NCBI GenBank assembly: GCA_964450835.1
Contig: CAYVEQ010000051.1
Location: 1-10,920, forward strand
Length of the DNA: 10,920 nt
Source of the DNA: Caccocola sp964450835
Lineage (GTDB): Bacteria; Synergistota; Synergistia; Synergistales; Synergistaceae
Direction of reading: 5' to 3'
Position 1 is the stretch's first letter, and every line of letters begins with the position of its first letter. The notes under the pieces are model-generated. The model did not search any database. It saw only the letters and a list, made by a program, of their open reading frames with translations, and was not told the origin of the DNA. Shown here piece after piece: positions 6,963 to 10,920 of the stretch. Both the position numbers and the translations under genes were made by a program.

Positions 6963-8254
6963 TGAATAAAATCTCCGTACTCATTGCAATCTCCGTCATC
7001 CTGGCGGCCTCGGCAATGGCCGGCGCGGAAAGCGCGCCGCTTGAAATCGGCGAGGCCCTTTCGATAACTTTGGAAAACAACGCCTCGCTGCGCTCTCTGC
7101 GCGAGGAGCTTAAAAAGGCCGAGGCTTTCAAGCTTCAGGCGGAGGGCGCGCTTCTTCCATCGGTTTCCGTAAACGGCGCCCTTGGCTGGCAGCGCGAGCC
7201 GCAGACAGAGAGCGGCGACAGAGACGACGATCGCAGCGCGCAGGCCACGGCGGAGCAGGAGCTATACACAGGCGGGCGCGTCGGCGCGATGCGCGCGCAG
7301 TCGCCTCAGGTAAAGACCATAGCGGAAATGGCGGTGGCGGAGAGCGAGAACGCGGCGGCCGGAGAGCTTTTCGCCCGCTTCTACAACGTCCTGCTCCAGA
7401 AAAAATGTATCGAGGCCGAGGAGGACGCGGTAAAAACCTCCGAGCTGCACCTGCGCGAGGTGTCGCGCATGTGCGACGTCGGCGCAGCGAACAGACTCGA
7501 AGTGATACGCGCGAGCCGCCAGCTCGCGGAGAACAACGCGGCGCTCGCCACGGCGCGCGGGGCTTTTGAGACGGCGAACATTTCATTGATGAACTACATG
7601 GGGATAGAGCCGTCGGCGCGGCGGGCGGTAAACGGCGAGCTTTACGAGCCGCTCATCGAAGGCGGCAGGGAAAAATCGCTCGCTCTGGCGCAGCGTTTCC
7701 GAGCCGACCGCAGACGTCTTGAAGAACAGCTCGGCTACCAGGAAAATCAGATAAAGATAGAACGCAGCGAGTCGCTGCCGCGCCTCTCAGCGGGCCTGTC
7801 CGCCGGCTGGCTCAGCCCTTACAGGAGCCGCGACGAAAGCGGCGACACGTGGCGCGCGGAAGTGCGCCTCTCGATACCGATATTCGACCGCGGGATAACG
7901 CGCCGCGCCGTGATGGAAGCCAAGGCGGTCCGGGAACAGGATAAAATCGCCCTTGAACAGAAAGAGCTTGACATAAAATCCGAGGTTGAGACCGCATGGA
8001 CGGAAATAGAGACAAACCGTGAACACCTCGCGGCTTCGCGCGAGGCTCTGAACCTCGCGCGCGAGTCGCTCCGCCTCGCCGAGGCGGGCTACCGCGAGGG
8101 AGTCACGCCGCAGCTCGACCTGCTGACGGCGCAATCGGAGCTCACGTCAGCTCAGCTTGAATACAACAGGGCGCAGTACAACTGCATAATAGCCGCCGTC
8201 GCGCTGAAAATGACGGAAGGCACGATAACCGAGTGGAACGGGGAGAGCATCTGA
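6962..8254 (+). CDS. TolC-like outer membrane efflux protein (OEP family)
   Basis: This 430-residue protein would form the trimeric outer-membrane channel and periplasmic tunnel of the efflux system. It begins with a signal peptide: short basic start, hydrophobic core (about 4-17), and likely signal peptidase I cleavage after A20 (ASAMA) or A22. There is no lipobox cysteine, so unlike many OprM-type channels it is not predicted to be lipidated. The mature part shows the internal duplication of OEP proteins, with two halves each opening with a long helix (about 28-65 and 236-270), a short strand region (LLPSVSVNGALGW at 64-76; LPRLSAGLSAGW at 272-283) and further long coiled-coil helices rich in A, E, L and R. 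The second half contains the family-typical SIPIFDRG (304-311) and YREGVTPQLDLLTAQSEL (377 on). It lies between the pump and adaptor genes with no spacer. Confidence 0.92.
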   Translation: MNKISVLIAISVILAASAMAGAESAPLEIGEALSITLENNASLRSLREELKKAEAFKLQAEGALLPSVSVNGALGWQREPQTESGDRDDDRSAQATAEQELYTGGRVGAMRAQSPQVKTIAEMAVAESENAAAGELFARFYNVLLQKKCIEAEEDAVKTSELHLREVSRMCDVGAANRLEVIRASRQLAENNAALATARGAFETANISLMNYMGIEPSARRAVNGELYEPLIEGGREKSLALAQRFRADRRRLEEQLGYQENQIKIERSESLPRLSAGLSAGWLSPYRSRDESGDTWRAEVRLSIPIFDRGITRRAVMEAKAVREQDKIALEQKELDIKSEVETAWTEIETNREHLAASREALNLARESLRLAEAGYREGVTPQLDLLTAQSELTSAQLEYNRAQYNCIIAAVALKMTEGTITEWNGESI

Positions 8255-8255
8255 C

Positions 8256-9425
8256 ATGGCAATTCAAAAACGCCCGCGCCTGCCGGGCAAAGTCGCCGCC
8301 GTTGTTATTCTGACTGCTGTCATAGCGGCTATGTGGGTTTACAGCAGAAGAGAAACGCTTTTTTACAAACCGACCGACCCGTCGCTGCTCGCTCCGGTGG
8401 TCCGGACCGAGACGGCCAAGGCGGACGGCACCATATCAAGCAAAATTATCCAGAATATGCAGGTAGACGCGCGCGACCGCGTGCGGCTGCTGCCGCGCGT
8501 GACGGGGCGTCTTCTGTCGCTCTCAGTCAAACAGGGCGACAGCGTGAAAAAGGGAGAGACCGTCGCGCAGCTTGAACACGAACAGCAGAACGCGTTGATA
8601 CTCTCCGCGACCGCGCAGGCGGCGTCGGCTCGCGCCGACTCTGAGAAAGCCCGCGCCGAACTGCTTAACGCGCAGACGGAGCTTGATCGTTACGGCCGTC
8701 TGCTGAAAGAGGGCTTCAGCACGCAGCAGCAGTACGACGCCGTAAAGACGGAACAGGCGAGTGCCGAAGCCTCCTACAAAGCCGCGCTCGCCCGCGAGCG
8801 CCAGTACGAGGCCGAAGAAAAACGGGTGAAATCCGAAAAAAACGACTACATCATACGCGCGCCGATAGACGGTGTTGTCCTCAACGACTACTCGCTCACT
8901 CACGGTGCGATGATCTCGCCCTCCTCCCCTATACTCGACATAGCAGACACGAGGATGCTCAAAGCGACACTGCGTGTGCCGGAGCTTAAAATTTTCAGCG
9001 TCGCGGTGGGAATGCCCGTCACTCTCACATTTGACGCGCTGCCGGGCGAGAGCTTCGGCGGCAGCGTGACGCGCATAGACCAGTACGTCGACCCGGACAC
9101 GCGCACGAGCAGCGTCGAAATCGCAATCGACAACGAAAAACAGGCGGGAGGGCGGCTGCGTCCGGGCATGTTCGGACAAGCCGCGATTGTCGAAAAAGAA
9201 TACACTAACGCGCTCACTCTTCCCGAGGGCGCGCTCCACCAGAGCGAGGACGGCAGTTACGTTTACGCGGTGGAAAACGGCAAAGCCTCCCTCCGCAAGG
9301 TAAAGACAGGAATCGCGGAAAACGGCCGCGTGCAGATATTGGAAGGCGTGAAGGCCGGAGACGAGATAATTACGCTCGGCGGCAACAATCTGCACGAAGG
9401 GGAAACTGTGACGGTAAGAAACTGA
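8256..9425 (+). CDS. RND efflux periplasmic adaptor (membrane fusion protein, HlyD/AcrA-like)
   Basis: This 389-residue adaptor would bridge the RND pump and the TolC-like channel in the periplasm. It has one N-terminal hydrophobic segment (about 12-29) after basic residues and no cysteine, so it is likely held by an uncleaved signal anchor rather than by lipid as in AcrA. The domains follow in order: first half of the barrel-sandwich (lipoyl-like) domain with LPRVTGRLLSLSVKQGDSVKKGETVAQL (79-106); a coiled-coil hairpin (about 112-195) rich in A, E, K and Q; the second lipoyl half with IIRAPIDGVVL (199-209); a beta-barrel domain (about 233-313) containing RLRPGMFGQAAI; and a membrane-proximal domain to the end. 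The ATG follows the previous stop by one base, with GGGGAG at 8240-8245 as ribosome site. It is last in the operon, whereas adaptors usually come first. Confidence 0.92.
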   Translation: MAIQKRPRLPGKVAAVVILTAVIAAMWVYSRRETLFYKPTDPSLLAPVVRTETAKADGTISSKIIQNMQVDARDRVRLLPRVTGRLLSLSVKQGDSVKKGETVAQLEHEQQNALILSATAQAASARADSEKARAELLNAQTELDRYGRLLKEGFSTQQQYDAVKTEQASAEASYKAALARERQYEAEEKRVKSEKNDYIIRAPIDGVVLNDYSLTHGAMISPSSPILDIADTRMLKATLRVPELKIFSVAVGMPVTLTFDALPGESFGGSVTRIDQYVDPDTRTSSVEIAIDNEKQAGGRLRPGMFGQAAIVEKEYTNALTLPEGALHQSEDGSYVYAVENGKASLRKVKTGIAENGRVQILEGVKAGDEIITLGGNNLHEGETVTVRN

Positions 9426-9426
9426 C

Positions 9427-9443
9427 GCGGCGGAGAGCGCCGC
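9427..9443 (+). terminator. Hairpin after the adaptor gene, possible weak terminator
   Basis: GCGGCG (9427-9432) and CGCCGC (9438-9443) form a perfect 6-pair stem with a 5-base loop, starting two bases past the adaptor stop. There is no T-run, so it is not a canonical intrinsic terminator. It may protect the 3' end of the efflux mRNA or act with Rho. Confidence 0.35.
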
Positions 9444-9468
9444 ACGCGCCCGAACGCGCCGCAAGTCC

Positions 9469-9497
9469 TTGACAACAGGCGGACGCGGCCGGACAAT
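9469..9497 (+). promoter_or_regulatory. Sigma70-type promoter of gpmA
   Basis: A perfect -35 box TTGACA (9469-9474) is followed after exactly 17 bases by GACAAT (9492-9497), which matches 4 of 6 -10 bases. The predicted start is near 9504, leaving a short leader of about 40 bases before gpmA. This indicates that gpmA is transcribed separately from the efflux genes. Confidence 0.65.
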
Positions 9498-9546
9498 GAC
9501 AGCGTAAAACAAAAAAAAGAACTTGCCTATCGGAGGTAACGGACAA

Positions 9547-10296
9547 ATGCGCAAAGTTGTACTCATAAGACACGGGGAAAGCTCGTGGAACAAGGAAAAC
9601 CGCTTCACCGGCTGGGAAGACGTGCCGCTCTCGGAGAAAGGGCTCGCCGAGGCAAAAGCGGCGGGAGAACTGCTGAAACAGGAAGGCTACGTTTTCGACA
9701 AGGCCTACACTTCCGTGCTGCGCCGCGCGATAAAAACGCTCTGGTGCGTGCTCGAAGAGACCGGCCTGATGTGGATACCTACAGAGAAATCATGGAGGCT
9801 CAACGAACGTCATTACGGCGCGCTGCAGGGTCTTAACAAAGCCGAAACGGCGGCGAAGTACGGCGATGCCCAGGTGAAAATCTGGCGCCGCAGCTACGCC
9901 ACGAGGCCGCCGCTTCTTGACAAAAGCGACGAACGCTGGCCCGGGCACGAAGCGCGCTACGCTTCCGTGGCGCAGGACGACCTCCCGCTCGGCGAATGTC
10001 TCGCCGACACCGTAAAGCGCGTGGTTCCCTACTGGAGCGAAAAAATCGCGCCGGACATCGCGGCCGGAAAGAGAATAATAATCGCGGCGCACGGCAACAG
10101 CCTGCGCGCTCTCGTAAAATATCTTGACGGCGTATCGGAGGGTGACATCGTAGAACTGAATATACCTACCGGCGTGCCGCTCGTCTACGAACTCGACGAC
10201 GAATTGAAGCCGCTGCGCCACTACTACCTGGGCGATGCGGAGGCGATAGCGGCGGCTCAGGCGGCGGTCGCAAACCAGGGCAAAGCGAGCAAATAA
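9547..10296 (+). CDS. gpmA: 2,3-bisphosphoglycerate-dependent phosphoglycerate mutase
   Basis: This enzyme interconverts 3- and 2-phosphoglycerate in glycolysis and gluconeogenesis, using 2,3-bisphosphoglycerate as primer and a phosphohistidine intermediate. The 249-residue length matches the bacterial dPGM family (about 250). The phosphatase-type motif LIRHGES contains the phosphorylated histidine H9. Other active-site residues are R60 in TSVLRRAIKTLW, E87 with RHYG in LNERHYGALQGLNK, and H182 in AAHGNSLRALVKYLDG. The substrate-loop segment WRRSYATRPPLLD (113-125) is the family form, which separates it from broad-specificity histidine phosphatases. I chose the ATG at 9547 because GGAGG (9532-9536) is 10 bases upstream; an in-frame TTG at 9523 would swallow that site. 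The C-terminal tail is rich in alanine and lysine, as is usual. It has its own promoter and probable terminator. Confidence 0.97.
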   Translation: MRKVVLIRHGESSWNKENRFTGWEDVPLSEKGLAEAKAAGELLKQEGYVFDKAYTSVLRRAIKTLWCVLEETGLMWIPTEKSWRLNERHYGALQGLNKAETAAKYGDAQVKIWRRSYATRPPLLDKSDERWPGHEARYASVAQDDLPLGECLADTVKRVVPYWSEKIAPDIAAGKRIIIAAHGNSLRALVKYLDGVSEGDIVELNIPTGVPLVYELDDELKPLRHYYLGDAEAIAAAQAAVANQGKASK

Positions 10297-10326
10297 CTCC
10301 TTTGTCGTTTCAGCCGATGGAACTTC

Positions 10327-10357
10327 GCGCCTCTCTTAAGCCGGGAGGGCGCTTCTT
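10327..10357 (+). terminator. Probable imperfect intrinsic terminator after gpmA
   Basis: GCGCC (10327-10331) pairs with GGCGC (10348-10352). After a bulged T, CTC (10333-10335) pairs with GAG (10345-10347), with a short loop around TTAAGCC. The stem is followed by TTCTT, a weak T-tract. Position 31 bases past the gpmA stop supports a terminator, but the stem is not perfect. Confidence 0.5.
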
Positions 10358-10465
10358 GACGTGCGCGTTACGGCACACGGGCTTGACGGACCGCCTTTCA
10401 CGCGCCGACCGCCGCGCCGCACGCGCTTCGTCTGTGGCGGTTTCAAAAAGGGAGGGCGATTTCAC

Positions 10466-10920
10466 GTGAGACGGGGTGCGAAGCTTTACAACGTTATCCT
10501 TCCGCTGTGGCTGCTGTGGCTTTTCCCGCAGACGTGGTTTCTTGTCCTGCCCGCGACGTTCCTCACAGATCTGGCTATATCCGCCGCCGCCATGCGTTTC
10601 GCGGGAGTTACGGGAATCGGAAAGGCGCTCAAAGTCTCCATACTCCGCACGTGGCTCTGCGGCTTCGCCGCGGATTGCGCCGGAACGGCGCTGCTGCTCC
10701 TGCCGCTCATAGTTTCGGCAGCCATGCCGGACCTGACGCGAATCGAACGGCTCGCGAACAGTCTGACGGCAAACCCTTTCGCCGATCGCTGCGCCTTGCT
10801 GTGGGCCGCGGCTGCTGTTGCCCTCTCGGCTTTCCTCATCTGCACGCTGAACCGCGGATTCTGCCTGCGCCGCACAGAGTTGACGGACAGACAGCGCCGC
10901 CGCGTGTCTATCGCGCTTGC
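10466..10920 (+). CDS. Uncharacterised multi-pass membrane protein, N-terminal part
   Basis: An open frame of 151 codons starts at GTG 10466 and runs off the window with no stop. GGGAGGG (10450-10456) lies about 10 bases before the GTG. The start MRRGAKLYNVILPLWLLWLFPQ gives a basic head and then a Trp/Leu-rich membrane helix. Strongly hydrophobic stretches follow at about 9-31 (possibly continuing to 43), 64-87 (Cys-containing) and 107-127; the last is followed by a basic cytoplasmic-looking segment (CLRRTELTDRQRRR). I recall similar short membrane proteins of unknown function beginning with a NVIxPLWLLWLFP-type helix in Clostridia-like anaerobes, but cannot confirm it. There is no catalytic motif, and the function is unknown. 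Two other frames (10476-10712 + strand and 10486-10875 - strand) are open here but look like shadows. Codon choice matches the neighbouring genes. Confidence 0.72.
   Translation, partial: MRRGAKLYNVILPLWLLWLFPQTWFLVLPATFLTDLAISAAAMRFAGVTGIGKALKVSILRTWLCGFAADCAGTALLLLPLIVSAAMPDLTRIERLANSLTANPFADRCALLWAAAAVALSAFLICTLNRGFCLRRTELTDRQRRRVSIAL

Noticed and set aside
8523..9608. 361-codon open frame on the - strand opposite the adaptor gene
   Set aside because: It is antisense to the clear adaptor gene and runs into gpmA; its composition (R, V, F, H-rich) is typical of a shadow frame, and there is no ribosome site.
10356..10411. Two TTGACG sequences (10356-10361 and 10383-10388) as -35 boxes for the last gene
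   Set aside because: No acceptable -10 box lies 16-18 bases after either one; the downstream sequence is almost pure GC.
10476..10875. Alternative frames on both strands over the 3' end of the window (10476-10712 +, 10486-10875 -)
   Set aside because: Both give serine/arginine-rich sequences without family features and lack ribosome sites. The GTG-started frame at 10466 has a good ribosome site and coherent membrane helices.
1..10920. tRNA, rRNA, CRISPR array, insertion sequence, phage or defence genes
   Set aside because: I looked for them by reading and saw no cloverleaf, regular repeat-spacer pattern, terminal inverted repeats, transposase or defence motif; every sizeable stretch is accounted for by housekeeping or transport genes.

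Overview
The window reads as GC-rich chromosome of an anaerobic, diderm (Gram-negative type) bacterium. Three things support this: a ferredoxin-dependent indolepyruvate oxidoreductase (anaerobic amino-acid metabolism), a complete RND/TolC/membrane-fusion efflux set that needs an outer membrane, and strong GC bias at third codon positions. AUA isoleucine codons are nonetheless frequent. An amino-acid-fermenting member of the Synergistota would fit, but that placement is recalled rather than tested, and other GC-rich anaerobes remain possible. All recognised genes lie on the + strand.

Region 1 (28-3719) is an aryl-acid cluster. iorA and iorB overlap by 8 bases and encode the two subunits of indolepyruvate:ferredoxin oxidoreductase, which turns aryl-pyruvates from aromatic amino-acid transamination into aryl-acetyl-CoA, CO2 and reduced ferredoxin. 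An 82-base spacer with two mutually exclusive hairpins follows, then an AMP-forming phenylacetate-CoA ligase (paaK type). A strong intrinsic terminator closes the region at about 3728-3760.

Region 2 (3879-9425) is a tightly packed efflux operon in the order inner-membrane RND pump, TolC-like outer-membrane channel, periplasmic adaptor. The junctions are TAATG and a single base, so translation is probably coupled. All three parts of a trans-envelope pump are present, but the order is not the common adaptor-pump-channel order, and no regulator gene is inside the window. The pump carries an altered proton-relay motif: one of the paired TM4 aspartates is alanine.

Region 3 (9426-10296) is a stand-alone gpmA (2,3-bisphosphoglycerate-dependent phosphoglycerate mutase, glycolysis) with a good sigma70-type promoter (perfect TTGACA, 17-base spacer) and a probable hairpin terminator downstream. 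Region 4 (10466 to the end) is the start of an unrecognised multi-pass membrane protein with a GTG start, running off the window.

The longest spacer between genes is about 170 bases. I see no tRNA, rRNA, CRISPR, insertion sequence or phage gene. Most of the window is ordinary metabolism and transport. I did not find a convincing new system; the points worth checking are the pump's relay residues, the iorB-paaK spacer and the uncharacterised membrane protein.
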